Positions 11,357-21,993 of a stretch of 64,000 bases of DNA are shown piece after piece. A program made the translations under genes and the position numbers. Position 1 is the stretch's first letter. Each line of letters starts with the position of its first letter. The notes beneath the pieces are model-generated. The model searched no databases. It had not been told where the DNA came from and saw nothing but the letters and a program-made list of their open reading frames with translations. This stretch comes from Nostoc sp. CHAB 5844 (GTDB lineage Bacteria > Cyanobacteriota > Cyanobacteriia > Cyanobacteriales > Nostocaceae). The DNA lies in the NCBI RefSeq assembly GCF_020829595.1, contig NZ_JAIVFW010000025.1, positions 30,854 to 94,853 of the forward strand, written 5' to 3'.

Positions 11357-12868
11357 CTATTTCCAATCTTTTCCAATCCGAATCGTAATATCAGATTCCA
11401 AATCTCCAGATGTTGACACTTCAATTTGACCTAAACCTAAGACCTTTTGCAGGTCAATTCCTGGCTGTCGGCTGCCTCTTTGGACAATAATCTGAGTTTG
11501 GCGTTGGCTATCTGGCCAATCTGAGGTTGTGTAAAGATTTTTAAAGCCTTTCTCTTTGAGATAGGCAATAACTTTTTGTGTTACTTGTGGTTGATTGGAA
11601 GCATTTTGAATAGCAATTTTGAGGTTAGAAACAGGACGTGTATCTGATTTGAGTCCAGGCACATCCACCCCAACATAATTATTCAGTAGATTCTGTTGTC
11701 CAGTCATATTCAGCCAATAACTATTAGGATCTTGACTCAAACGGCTGAACGTACCAGGTAAAGTGGTCATTTGGAAATTATCCCGCTCCACATTCACGGA
11801 AAAATTCACCAAAGCCATCATTTCTTCTATCTTTAAGTTTGTATCAAAATACTTCCGCATAATGCGGGTTAATTGCGGCAACTTTGGGATAACAGTAGGA
11901 CTATTGAGGCGTTGAACTAATGCTGCCATTAGTGCTTGTTGACGTTGCACCCTCGGTAAATCCCCTAGTCCATCTTCCCGAAAACGGGCAAACTGTTCTG
12001 CCTGTTCGCCATTGAGAGTTTGCCAACCATTGACTAGATTAATGTTCAATTGACTGCTACTATCATGATATTCCATTGCTTTAGGTACAAATACTTCTAC
12101 CCCACCCAACTGATCAACTAACTGCCTTAAGCCACTGGTAGAAATACGAATGTAGCGGTCAATCGGCGCATTATTCAAAGTCCGGCTAACTACTCGTGCT
12201 GCCAACACTGGCCCGCCTTGGGGATTGGCATCCGATAGCTTTGTTAACCCCTTTTCCGGGAGCGCAATCATGGTATCTCTAGGAACGGAAAGCACCCGAA
12301 TGGATTTATCACTGGGGTTAAGCCGCACTAAAAGCATGGTGTCGCTTTTGCCAGCAAAGCTTTCCGGTGAGCCATCGACAGCACCATTTACTGGCTCAAT
12401 GCCCATGATGAGAATATTCATGGGGCGTGATAGCTGATATTGAGAGATTTTGCTCCATAATTCTCCAGGTAAAGGTACTTTCTGCTCATCTTTACCAGCA
12501 AAACCTAATTCCTCATCGGTTTTATCCAGATTGCTCCATAAAGGAGTCCAAAGCGCCAAAGTTGATACTAAAAGCCCAGAGAGAATCACCCCCATCACCA
12601 CTGTCAGTATCCACAGTAGCCAGCGAGGCATACTCAAGCCTAATCTCTCGTACAATTCGTTGGGAATTGCACTGACTGACTCGACAACACTACGAGAAGA
12701 ACTGGCGGTTGCTTCTTGAGTTGTAGATTCTAAGTCGGAATCAGTTACTGCTTGCAGCGTTCCTTGAGTGTCTACCCGTTGGATTTGACCAGGTTTACTC
12801 TCCAAATCTAAATCTGGTATTTGCTGAGGCGTAGCCTGATTTTCGGACAATTGAACTTCTCTAATCAC
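11357..12868 (-). CDS. LytR-CpsA-Psr (LCP) family protein
   Basis: LCP proteins move lipid-linked glycopolymers onto peptidoglycan at the outer face of the membrane. Here a polar N-terminus (~80 aa) is followed by one membrane helix (~82-106), the LCP domain (~150-305; SDTMLLVRLNP and SVPRDT carry the conserved Asp and Arg) and a C-terminal LytR_C domain (~415-500). GTG at 12868 has GGGGAG just upstream and is preferred to a TTG six codons earlier. Cyanobacterial LCPs probably act on cell-wall or sheath polysaccharide; the exact substrate is unknown. The GDP-mannose-type gene next door is divergent. Confidence 0.88.
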   Translation of the reverse strand: MIREVQLSENQATPQQIPDLDLESKPGQIQRVDTQGTLQAVTDSDLESTTQEATASSSRSVVESVSAIPNELYERLGLSMPRWLLWILTVVMGVILSGLLVSTLALWTPLWSNLDKTDEELGFAGKDEQKVPLPGELWSKISQYQLSRPMNILIMGIEPVNGAVDGSPESFAGKSDTMLLVRLNPSDKSIRVLSVPRDTMIALPEKGLTKLSDANPQGGPVLAARVVSRTLNNAPIDRYIRISTSGLRQLVDQLGGVEVFVPKAMEYHDSSSQLNINLVNGWQTLNGEQAEQFARFREDGLGDLPRVQRQQALMAALVQRLNSPTVIPKLPQLTRIMRKYFDTNLKIEEMMALVNFSVNVERDNFQMTTLPGTFSRLSQDPNSYWLNMTGQQNLLNNYVGVDVPGLKSDTRPVSNLKIAIQNASNQPQVTQKVIAYLKEKGFKNLYTTSDWPDSQRQTQIIVQRGSRQPGIDLQKVLGLGQIEVSTSGDLESDITIRIGKDWK

Positions 12869-12985
12869 AAATTTCTCCCCACTCAACCACTTCCCTAAAA
12901 GTTATGTTAATGCAAGCTACAAATCTTGCCAGAGTAAAAGCTCACTGTAAACTTGTAGTGTTCTTGCGTAGGTGTGTATGACAAC

Positions 12986-14050
12986 ATGAATAGTTCCTTG
13001 TTCCCCGTCATCCTCGCTGGTGGCAAAGGTGAGCGTTTTTGGCCTCTAAGTCGAAAAGACCGACCTAAACAATTTTTAAGCCTAGATGGTAGTTCTAGAA
13101 GTTTACTGCAAGCAACCGCTGAGCGATTGCTCCCATTGGCAGACGCTTGGAACTCCTTGTGGGTGATTACTTCCAGCCAGATAGCTGAAGGTGTCCGCCA
13201 ACAGTTGCCCGAACTGCCATCGCCAAATTTACTAATTGAGGTAGAGGGAAGGGATACTGCCGCCGCTGTTGCTTGGACAAGTTTGGAAATTAAAAAGCGT
13301 TATGGAGAAGACGCTATCATCGGCTTTTTTCCGGCTGACCATTGGATAGCTAACCAAAAGGCGTTTACAGACACATTAAAGGCTGCTACTCAACTAGCAA
13401 CAAGCACCAAAGCGATTGTTACTTTAGGAATCAAGCCCACTTTTCCATCAACTGGTTACGGCTACATTGAACAAGGTGAAAAGATTGGTAGCTTTAATGA
13501 GTTGCCAGCTTATCATGTCAACCGCTTTACTGAAAAGCCCAACCGTGAATTAGCAGAAACTTTTTTATCTACGGGACGCTTTAGCTGGAACAGTGGAATG
13601 TTTGTGTTTCGGGCTGGGGTCGTTCTTGAGGAACTATACACTCATGCTCCAGAAATCATCAAACCTTTAGAACAATACGGCCCTGAGATTTACCCCCAGT
13701 TGCCTAAAAAGAGTATAGACTATGCACTCATGGAAAAGACCAATCTAGCATACGTCCTGCCTGTTGATTTTGGTTGGGATGACTTAGGCGATTGGAATGC
13801 GATCGAGCGTTTACTAAAAAAACAAGAGACTCCTAATGTAGAATTAGCTACCCATGTAGGTGTAGATACGCAAGGAGCTATTATTTATGCTTCTAATCCA
13901 GAGGATGTAATTGTTACTATTGGTTTAGAGGATGTGGTGATTGTGCGCGATCGCAATGTTACCCTCATCGTCAATAAAGAACGCACCCAAGAAATTAAGC
14001 AGGTTCTCAAAATCCTGCAAAATGATCCCCGCTTTACTGAGCTACTGTAA
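12986..14050 (+). CDS. Mannose-1-phosphate guanylyltransferase
   Basis: Forms GDP-mannose from mannose 1-phosphate and GTP for glycan synthesis. The N-terminal nucleotidyltransferase signature ILAGGKGERFWPLSR with DRPKQFL is clear, as are FFPADH, FTEKP and WNSGMF further on. At about 354 aa it is the short, single-domain ManC type without the C-terminal isomerase domain of bifunctional enzymes. ATG at 12986 is preferred; GTG at 12974 would add four residues. Divergent from the LCP gene, sharing a ~120-bp promoter region. Confidence 0.93.
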   Translation: MNSSLFPVILAGGKGERFWPLSRKDRPKQFLSLDGSSRSLLQATAERLLPLADAWNSLWVITSSQIAEGVRQQLPELPSPNLLIEVEGRDTAAAVAWTSLEIKKRYGEDAIIGFFPADHWIANQKAFTDTLKAATQLATSTKAIVTLGIKPTFPSTGYGYIEQGEKIGSFNELPAYHVNRFTEKPNRELAETFLSTGRFSWNSGMFVFRAGVVLEELYTHAPEIIKPLEQYGPEIYPQLPKKSIDYALMEKTNLAYVLPVDFGWDDLGDWNAIERLLKKQETPNVELATHVGVDTQGAIIYASNPEDVIVTIGLEDVVIVRDRNVTLIVNKERTQEIKQVLKILQNDPRFTELL

Positions 14051-14070
14051 TTCTCAAAGTTAAAACCCTT

Positions 14071-14158
14071 GGCAGAGGCTCGAAAGCTAGTTTTTTTATT
14101 ATAACTTGACTGTCTGTTGTTTTTACTGACAGTTATGACTAGCTTTGAGCCTCTGGCC
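14071..14158. repeat. 88-bp nested inverted repeat at the yidD start
   Basis: Arms at 14071-14091 (GGCAGAGGCTCGAAAGCTAGT) and 14138-14158 (ending CCTCTGGCC) pair almost fully, with a second inner pairing (CTGTC near 14110 with GACAG at 14128-14132). A run of seven T follows the left arm at 14091-14097. It lies between the mannose-1-P guanylyltransferase stop and the YidD-like gene, overlapping the latter's possible upstream starts. Confidence 0.65.
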
Positions 14159-14413
14159 AAAACAATGGCGATTAACTCCATCACTGCTTATCAAAAATAT
14201 ATTTCTCCATTTAAAGGCTTTTCTTGCCCCCATCGGCAATTACATGGAGGAGAATCCTGTTCAACTTACATTAAAAGAATATTAAATCAGCAAAGCTTGA
14301 TAGAAGTTGTAAAATCATCCCAAAAAAGATTTCAAGACTGTGCTTTTGCCAGTAAAACTTTAACTAAAACTAGCTCTGGCTGTATTGTAATTCCCTGTTG
14401 TCTACCCCTTTAA
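14135..14413 (+). CDS. YidD-like membrane insertion factor
   Basis: A small cysteine-containing protein resembling YidD, which helps insert membrane proteins beside YidC. The family pattern is recognisable: AYQKYISPFKGFSCPH (usually GYQRFISP...CRFYPSCS), GGESCSTY, and the later helical part. It is more divergent and Cys-rich (CPH, C, DCAFA, GC, PCC) than classical YidD. The start is uncertain: TTG 14117, ATG 14135 or ATG 14165; the first two fall in an inverted repeat, so 14165 may be real. It precedes the ABC1 kinase gene on the same strand by ~30 bp. Confidence 0.7.
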   Translation: MTSFEPLAKTMAINSITAYQKYISPFKGFSCPHRQLHGGESCSTYIKRILNQQSLIEVVKSSQKRFQDCAFASKTLTKTSSGCIVIPCCLPL

Positions 14414-14441
14414 CTTCGCTGCTTCCTGGCAGTTTATCAAC

Positions 14442-16088
14442 ATGTTCCTCACACAAACTGTTCCTCGTCAACGAGAAATTATTGAAGTAGTGCTTCGCAA
14501 TGGCTGGGATTATATGCGAAGGCTACTGACTGGTGGCAAAACTGATGAACCCCAGCTACCCACCCCAGCGGTATTAAAAAATATTTTGGTAAGTTTGGGG
14601 CCTGTTTATATCAAGCTTGGTCAGTTATTATCTACCCGTCCAGATTTACTCAGCGCCGCCTACATTGAGGAACTATCAACACTGCAAGATGAAGTACCGC
14701 CAGTGCCTTGGCCAGAAATAGAGGTAGTGATTCGTAAACAGCTAAAACAACCGCTAGAAGAGGTTTTTCAAAAGATTAATTCAGTCCCAGTAGCGGCGGG
14801 ATCAATTGCCCAGACTCATCGCGCCACATTAGCAGATGGTCGGGAAGTAGCGCTGAAAGTGCAACGTCCAGGAATCGATACTACGATTGCTCAAGATATT
14901 GCTTTAATTCAAGGCATTGCTGATTTAGTTGCCCGTACCGACTTTGGTCAAACTTACGAAATTAAATCTATTGCCGAAGAATTTACTAAAGCTTTAGAAG
15001 CGGAATTAGATTTTACACGAGAAGCAGGATATACAGACCAACTGCGGCGCAATTTATCTAAAGGTCGCTGGTTTGACCCAAAACAAATTGTGGTTGCACA
15101 AGTGTATTGGCATTTAACTTCCGAAAAGTTGTTGGTGATGGAGTGGCTAGATGGAGTCCCCTTCTTGTCGGCAAAATTTAACAGTGACAACAATGGTAAA
15201 GATGTAGCTGCCGAACGTAAAGCTATCACTACTTTATTATTTCGGGCATTTTTCCAACAGTTATATATTGATGGGTTTTTTCACGCCGATCCCCATCCGG
15301 GAAATTTGTTTTACCTCAACGATGGTCGGGTAGCACTGTTAGATTGTGGGATGGTGGGCAGACTTGATCCCCGTACTCAGCAAATATTAACAGAGATGTT
15401 GTTGGCGATCGTCGATTTAGATGCCGGCAGATGCGCTCAATTAACTTTACAATTAGCAGATTCGCCACAGCCTGTAATTGTAGCGCGGCTAGAAAGTGAT
15501 TACGATCGCATGTTGCGGAAATATCATAATGTCAGCTTGACAGACATGAATTTTAGTCAAGTCATTTATGAAATTTTGCAAGTTGCCCGCAACAATAAAA
15601 TTAGATTGCCGAGCAATATGGGCTTGTATGCCAAAACTCTAGCAAACTTAGAGGGTGTAGCTCGTGCTTTCAATCCAGAGATTAATTTGTTTGATGAAGT
15701 TAAGCCGTTAATGACCGACTTGTTTCGACGGCAATTAGTAGGCGAAAATCCGGTGCGATCAATCCTCCGCACAGCCCTCGACTTAAAAAGTTTATCATTA
15801 CAATCACCACGCCAAATTGAACTTTTACTAGACCGTGTAACATCAGAAACATTACAGTGGAATCTCTCATTGCATGGTTTAGATGGGGTACGCCGCACAA
15901 TGGACGATGCTGCCAACCGTCTATCTTTCAGCATCCTGGTAGGTTCACTGATTATGGGGGCAGCAATTATTTCCACAAAAGCCCAGACAGCACAGTTGTC
16001 GTTTTTAAGCAGTGTGTTATTTGCCGCAGCCAGTTTATTGGGGTTGTGGTTGATTATCAGTATTTTGCGATCGGGGCGTTTACGTTAG
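14442..16088 (+). CDS. ABC1/UbiB family atypical protein kinase
   Basis: A 548-aa ABC1K protein. Family landmarks are present: KLGQLLSTRPDLL near the N-terminus (KxGQ motif), the Ala-rich loop VAAGSIAQTHRA, ALKVQRPG with the ATP-binding Lys, FHADPHPGNLF (catalytic loop) and LLDCGMVG (metal-binding Asp). Two C-terminal membrane helices (about residues 490-545). Family members support quinone or tocopherol metabolism in plastids and bacteria; the exact role here is not inferable. Starts 28 bp after the YidD-like gene and may be cotranscribed. Confidence 0.92.
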   Translation: MFLTQTVPRQREIIEVVLRNGWDYMRRLLTGGKTDEPQLPTPAVLKNILVSLGPVYIKLGQLLSTRPDLLSAAYIEELSTLQDEVPPVPWPEIEVVIRKQLKQPLEEVFQKINSVPVAAGSIAQTHRATLADGREVALKVQRPGIDTTIAQDIALIQGIADLVARTDFGQTYEIKSIAEEFTKALEAELDFTREAGYTDQLRRNLSKGRWFDPKQIVVAQVYWHLTSEKLLVMEWLDGVPFLSAKFNSDNNGKDVAAERKAITTLLFRAFFQQLYIDGFFHADPHPGNLFYLNDGRVALLDCGMVGRLDPRTQQILTEMLLAIVDLDAGRCAQLTLQLADSPQPVIVARLESDYDRMLRKYHNVSLTDMNFSQVIYEILQVARNNKIRLPSNMGLYAKTLANLEGVARAFNPEINLFDEVKPLMTDLFRRQLVGENPVRSILRTALDLKSLSLQSPRQIELLLDRVTSETLQWNLSLHGLDGVRRTMDDAANRLSFSILVGSLIMGAAIISTKAQTAQLSFLSSVLFAAASLLGLWLIISILRSGRLR

Positions 16089-16323
16089 AGGCTATAGTTT
16101 TACCAGGCCTTTACTAATCCAAATCATAATACTAGTAAATCAAAATACGTATTTTATAATTTAAAACCATTGATGGACGCAGATGTAAACTGATGATTTT
16201 TCTAGATATATAACCAAAAGCATATAGACTAGGACATTTTGAGAGTTTGAATGTCAGGAACAGTACTTCTGCCTCCTGCCTTCTTTTATACATCACGTCC
16301 TTAAAGGTTTTAAGATAAATTTT

Positions 16324-17304
16324 ATGTCAAATATTTTTGCGGAAAATCTAAGTAAATTTTATTCGGTGGCTGTTAAAGAACCTGGTATCGCTGGAACGAT
16401 TACCCACTTTTTCCGTCGTACCTACCGTTCAATTAAAGCAGTAGAGAATGTTTCTTTTGAAATTGCTCCTGGTGAGGTAGTAGGGTTTTTAGGGCCAAAT
16501 GGTGCTGGAAAAACTACCACACTCAAAATGCTTACTGGTTTAATTCATCCTAGTAATGGAACAGTTAGGGTAGGTGGACACGTCCCCTTCCTGCGCCAAG
16601 AAGCATTTTTGCAAAAAATTACCTTGGTGATGGGGCAAAAACAGCAGTTAATTTGGGATTTACCAGCACTAGACTCTTTAAAGATTAATGCTGCTGTGTA
16701 CAACATCTCTGATAAAGAATTTTATGCACGGGTAAAAGAATTAACAGAGATGTTGAACCTGCAAGGAAAGCTGACTCAACCAGTACGCAAGCTATCTTTG
16801 GGTGAGCGAATGAAGGCAGAATTGTTAGCTGCACTGTTACACCGTCCGCAAGTATTGTTCCTTGATGAACCAACCCTAGGACTAGATGTTAATGCTCAGG
16901 TAGCAGTACGTGATTTTCTGCGCGACTACAATCAGCGTTATCAGGCAACAGTGTTATTAACTAGCCACTACATGGCTGATATTACCGCTTTGTGCAATAG
17001 AGTGCTGTTAATTCACCAAGGACATCTGATGTATGACGGAAGTTTAGATGGACTGTTAGAACGCTTTGCACCATACCGCGAAGTTCATGTAGAGTTAGCT
17101 CAACCTTTACCTAAAGAAAAACTCAAGGCTTATGGAGATGTGCAACTTTTAGATGGAAGAGCAGTGTGTTTCATGGTGCAGCAAGAAGCACTTACCCGTA
17201 CAGTGTCTCAGATTTTGGCAGATTTAGAAGTTATCGATTTAAAAGTAACAGAACCGCCTGTTGAAGAAGTAATCGGAAAAGTATTTCAGGCGGGTGTAGT
17301 TTAA
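16324..17304 (+). CDS. ABC-2 type exporter ATPase
   Basis: ATP-hydrolysing subunit of an exporter. Walker A GPNGAGKTT, the signature LSLGERMKAE, Walker B VLFLDEPTLGLD and the switch His (LLTSHYM) are intact; 326 aa. The N-terminal insertion before Walker A (residues 20-40, FRRTYRSIKAVENVSFEI) and the overall pattern fit the 'uncharacterised ABC-2' ATPase group that pairs with two different permeases. Only one permease gene follows, 92 bp downstream after a heptamer repeat. Confidence 0.92.
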   Translation: MSNIFAENLSKFYSVAVKEPGIAGTITHFFRRTYRSIKAVENVSFEIAPGEVVGFLGPNGAGKTTTLKMLTGLIHPSNGTVRVGGHVPFLRQEAFLQKITLVMGQKQQLIWDLPALDSLKINAAVYNISDKEFYARVKELTEMLNLQGKLTQPVRKLSLGERMKAELLAALLHRPQVLFLDEPTLGLDVNAQVAVRDFLRDYNQRYQATVLLTSHYMADITALCNRVLLIHQGHLMYDGSLDGLLERFAPYREVHVELAQPLPKEKLKAYGDVQLLDGRAVCFMVQQEALTRTVSQILADLEVIDLKVTEPPVEEVIGKVFQAGVV

Positions 17305-17341
17305 AAAGTACTGAGTGCTGAGAAAAAGAGATGAGTAACTT

Positions 17342-17396
17342 GGTAACTCGGAAACTAACAAATGACTATTGACTATTGACCAATGACTAATGACTA
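17342..17396. repeat. STRR heptamers between ATPase and permease
   Basis: Units of the TGACTAT / TGACTAA type run up to the very ATG of the permease gene, separating two genes that are presumably one transcript. Confidence 0.6.
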
Positions 17397-18185
17397 ATGA
17401 AAAAAATTATTAGAAAAACCCTAACTATTCTTTCTGTATACTATGCCTATATGATGGAGTTTCGTGCAGAATTAATTTTATGGGTTTTGGCTGGGTCTTT
17501 GCCAATAATTCTCATGGGTGTTTGGATACAAGCAGCACAAGGAGGAAAGTTTGGTCTGACACCTGTGGATTTTGCCCGTTATTTTCTGACAGTTTTTGTG
17601 GTTAGGCAAATCACAGTTGTTTGGGTAATTTGGGAATTTGAAAAGGAAGTAGTAGAGGGTAAGCTGTCACCTAGATTGTTACAACCAATAGATCCTGTAT
17701 GGTATCACGTTGCAGCTCATGTTTCTGAGAGAGTTGCTCGCATACCATTTGCAATACTGTTAATTGGTTTGTTTTTCGTGCTGTATCCTCAAGCTTTTTG
17801 GTTGCCGAGTTTAGGTCAAGTGTTCCTATTTACGTTAGCGGTAGTGCTAGCATTTATCTTGCGATTTGTAATTCAGTATACCTTTGCAGTGTTAGCTTTT
17901 TGGACAGAACGAGCTAGTGCTTTAGAAAATTTTTGGTTATTGTTCTTTTTATTTTTATCTGGGATGGTTGCCCCTTTAAATGTGTTTCCCGAATATGTAC
18001 GTAATATTGTTTTATTTACACCTTTTCCATATTTAATTGATTTTCCCGCAAGTATTTTGGTGGGGCTACCTGTAGATGTAGTACGGGGTTTTTTATGTAT
18101 GATCGGTTGGATAATGGTATTTTTGGGAGCGAATCGTTTGTTGTGGCGGGCAGGATTAAAACGATATTCAGGGATGGGTGCGTAA
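17397..18185 (+). CDS. ABC-2 type permease
   Basis: A 262-aa integral membrane protein with six hydrophobic helices, membrane partner of the upstream ATPase. Its ATG lies directly at the end of a heptamer array and no clear Shine-Dalgarno is visible. Related systems usually encode a second, distinct permease next to this one; the following gene is a methyltransferase instead, so the transporter is either a homodimer of this permease or uses a partner encoded elsewhere. Substrate unknown. Confidence 0.88.
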   Translation: MKKIIRKTLTILSVYYAYMMEFRAELILWVLAGSLPIILMGVWIQAAQGGKFGLTPVDFARYFLTVFVVRQITVVWVIWEFEKEVVEGKLSPRLLQPIDPVWYHVAAHVSERVARIPFAILLIGLFFVLYPQAFWLPSLGQVFLFTLAVVLAFILRFVIQYTFAVLAFWTERASALENFWLLFFLFLSGMVAPLNVFPEYVRNIVLFTPFPYLIDFPASILVGLPVDVVRGFLCMIGWIMVFLGANRLLWRAGLKRYSGMGA

Positions 18186-18241
18186 TCCGATTTTGGATTG
18201 GGAATTAAATTCGGTGTTGTGCTGCTAAACAACCAACTAAT

Positions 18242-18928
18242 ATGAATGAAAACCTAACTCAAAAAATTAGGGATGATTTTGATCGCATCGCTCTGTATGA
18301 CCAGGAGAGATGCGATCATAACAATCACTATCATTCTTTTTTACTCAAACAGTTACCAAAACATTGCCAAAATATTCTTGATATCGGTTGCGGAACAGGT
18401 GAATTTTCACGTCTTCTCGCTCAACGTGCTGAACAAGTTGTAGCAATTGACTTATCACCAAATATGATTGAGGTGGGCAAGCAGCGTTCCAGACATTATG
18501 CAAACATTGATTTTCAAATTGCTGATATTTTGCAGTGGAAATTTACTCTAGAGAAATTTGATGCGATCGCTTCTATATCGACAGTTCATCATCTACCATT
18601 AGAAAACTTGCTACCCAATCTCAAAGCAGCTTTGAAACCTGGCGGTAGGCTGGTAATTTTAGATTTACTAAAACATGAGAACATGAGAGATATGGTGAGT
18701 GATTTTGTTGCCGTTCCTCTCAATTGGTTACTTCAAAAGCTGAAGAATAATCATCTGCAAAAATCACCAGAAGCTGCTGCTGCTATGCGGGAGCATCTTC
18801 TTACAGATCAGTATCTCACCCTATCGCAAGCCCAACGAATATACACTAGAAACCTTAAAAGCGCAAAGGTAAGAAAGCACTTGTTTTGGCGTTATTCTGT
18901 AGTTTGGGAAAAATCGACTACGGTATAA
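18242..18928 (+). CDS. Class I SAM-dependent methyltransferase
   Basis: A 228-aa methyltransferase with motif I ILDIGCGTGEFSR (about residues 41-53), the acidic residue after strand 2 (VAIDLSPNMIE), motif II region (FDAIASISTVHHL) and LKPGGRLVILDL. It resembles methyltransferase type 11/UbiE-like small-molecule enzymes; the substrate cannot be told. It follows the ABC permease by 56 bp on the same strand and could be part of that operon. Confidence 0.85.
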   Translation: MNENLTQKIRDDFDRIALYDQERCDHNNHYHSFLLKQLPKHCQNILDIGCGTGEFSRLLAQRAEQVVAIDLSPNMIEVGKQRSRHYANIDFQIADILQWKFTLEKFDAIASISTVHHLPLENLLPNLKAALKPGGRLVILDLLKHENMRDMVSDFVAVPLNWLLQKLKNNHLQKSPEAAAAMREHLLTDQYLTLSQAQRIYTRNLKSAKVRKHLFWRYSVVWEKSTTV

Positions 18929-18987
18929 AAATAATAGCGTTACATATTTGTGTGAGGTAAGTTCATCCTCGGATTCAGTAATACCTT

Positions 18988-20055
18988 TCATTCTTCACTA
19001 TCTTGATATAAATCCTGCAATGCTTGCAGTTGAGTTTTACGAGAAATTCGACGATATTTTTTACTTTCTAGCTTGGGTTCGTATTTATTCTGCCCTTTAC
19101 CTTTGGTTTTTAACTTTAAAGTTGATTCTGGATCGGCTTGTTGGTTTAATTGGGTTTGCCTAGCGATCGCTTCATCCAAAAATTCTAAATAATGTTCATA
19201 GCGTTCCCAATCTCCCTGCACAGCACAATCAGGTTCGTCTCGATGCAAACAATCACTAAACCGACAGTTTCCAACTTCTAGCAACTTCCGCGCTTCGGGA
19301 AAATAATGTACTAATTCTTCTGGTAGATAATCCAAATCTGGCTGATTAAAACCAGGGGTATCAGCCAACAAACCACCATCAGGTAATTCAAATAATTCTA
19401 CGTGGCGAGTGGTATGGCGACCACGCGCCAGTTTACCAGAAATTTCTCCGACTCGCAGGTGCACATCGGGTATAAGGGCGTTAATTAAACTGGATTTACC
19501 TACACCAGAAGGCCCAGCAATCACAGTCGTTTTATGACTGAGATCAGTTACAACTTGGTCGATATTAATATTATTTTGAACACTGATAAATAACGGTTGA
19601 TAACCCCAACTCAAGAGGCGATCGCTAATTTCTTGTTGTTCTTCGAGTGAGATTAAATCGCTTTTATTCAAACACAGCACTACATCCCAGCCAGTAGATT
19701 CAGCTTTTACTAAAAACCGACTTAACTGATAAGGTTCCAAGGGAGGATCGGCAACAGCAAATACCAGCATAATCTGGTTGACATTAGCGATCGCAGGTCG
19801 ATCCAATTGCCCTGTGCGGGGTAAAACCTCGGCGATCGCACCGCGTCCCCCAGCCCAATCTGGTTCTTCCACCACCACGCGATCGCCCACCATCACCTGT
19901 TGCCCAATTTTTTTCAACCGTGTTCTGCGGGTACACAGAAGGATGGAAGAGTAGGGATGAAACTCTTGATCTAGCTGTACGCGATAAAAATTTGCTTGTA
20001 CAGCCAAGACTGTACCGAGTAACTGTCCAGTAGTTGCAACAGTTTCCCCCATCAT
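18988..20055 (-). CDS. rsgA: Ribosome small-subunit GTPase RsgA
   Basis: Circularly permuted GTPase that helps mature the 30S subunit. An N-terminal OB-fold (~1-80) is followed by the permuted motifs G4 (LNKSD), G1 (GPSGVGKSSL) and G3 (DTPGF), then the zinc site C-(x)n-C-x-H-x5-C (CRFSDCLHRDEPDC). The C-terminal ~50 residues are basic and Lys/Gln-rich. The ATG overlaps the tusA-like stop codon (TAATG arrangement), so the two are translationally coupled. Confidence 0.95.
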   Translation of the reverse strand: MMGETVATTGQLLGTVLAVQANFYRVQLDQEFHPYSSILLCTRRTRLKKIGQQVMVGDRVVVEEPDWAGGRGAIAEVLPRTGQLDRPAIANVNQIMLVFAVADPPLEPYQLSRFLVKAESTGWDVVLCLNKSDLISLEEQQEISDRLLSWGYQPLFISVQNNINIDQVVTDLSHKTTVIAGPSGVGKSSLINALIPDVHLRVGEISGKLARGRHTTRHVELFELPDGGLLADTPGFNQPDLDYLPEELVHYFPEARKLLEVGNCRFSDCLHRDEPDCAVQGDWERYEHYLEFLDEAIARQTQLNQQADPESTLKLKTKGKGQNKYEPKLESKKYRRISRKTQLQALQDLYQDSEE

Positions 20056-20308
20056 TAGTTAGCGATCGGACGGCGAATTAACAAAGAAAAATAACCACTA
20101 CAGTCGGTAATTTGCTCTACTTGATAGCCTGCCATAGTCAAGCTATCAGGAACTTGCTCAATTGGTTCTCCGGGATCAAGCCATACTTCCAGCAAACCTC
20201 CTGGCGGCATTTTTTCCAAACGGAGTTTTGTCCGCACGAAATTAATCGGGCAAGGAGTGCCGCGCAAGTCGAGTTGAGCATCAGGAGTAGATACAGAAGA
20301 TAGACTCA

Positions 20309-20309
<1 letters not shown>
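20055..20309 (-). CDS. TusA/SirA-like sulfur carrier protein
   Basis: An 84-aa protein with the TusA fold signature: DLRGTPCPINFVRTKLRLEK, in which the Cys of the CPxx motif would carry a persulfide, followed by the strand-helix-strand core. Such proteins relay sulfur for tRNA thiolation or other sulfur chemistry. Its stop overlaps rsgA's ATG and its ATG overlaps the dnaJ stop, so dnaJ-tusA-rsgA is one translationally coupled unit. The specific sulfur acceptor is unknown. Confidence 0.85.
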
Positions 20310-21993
<1,684 letters not shown>

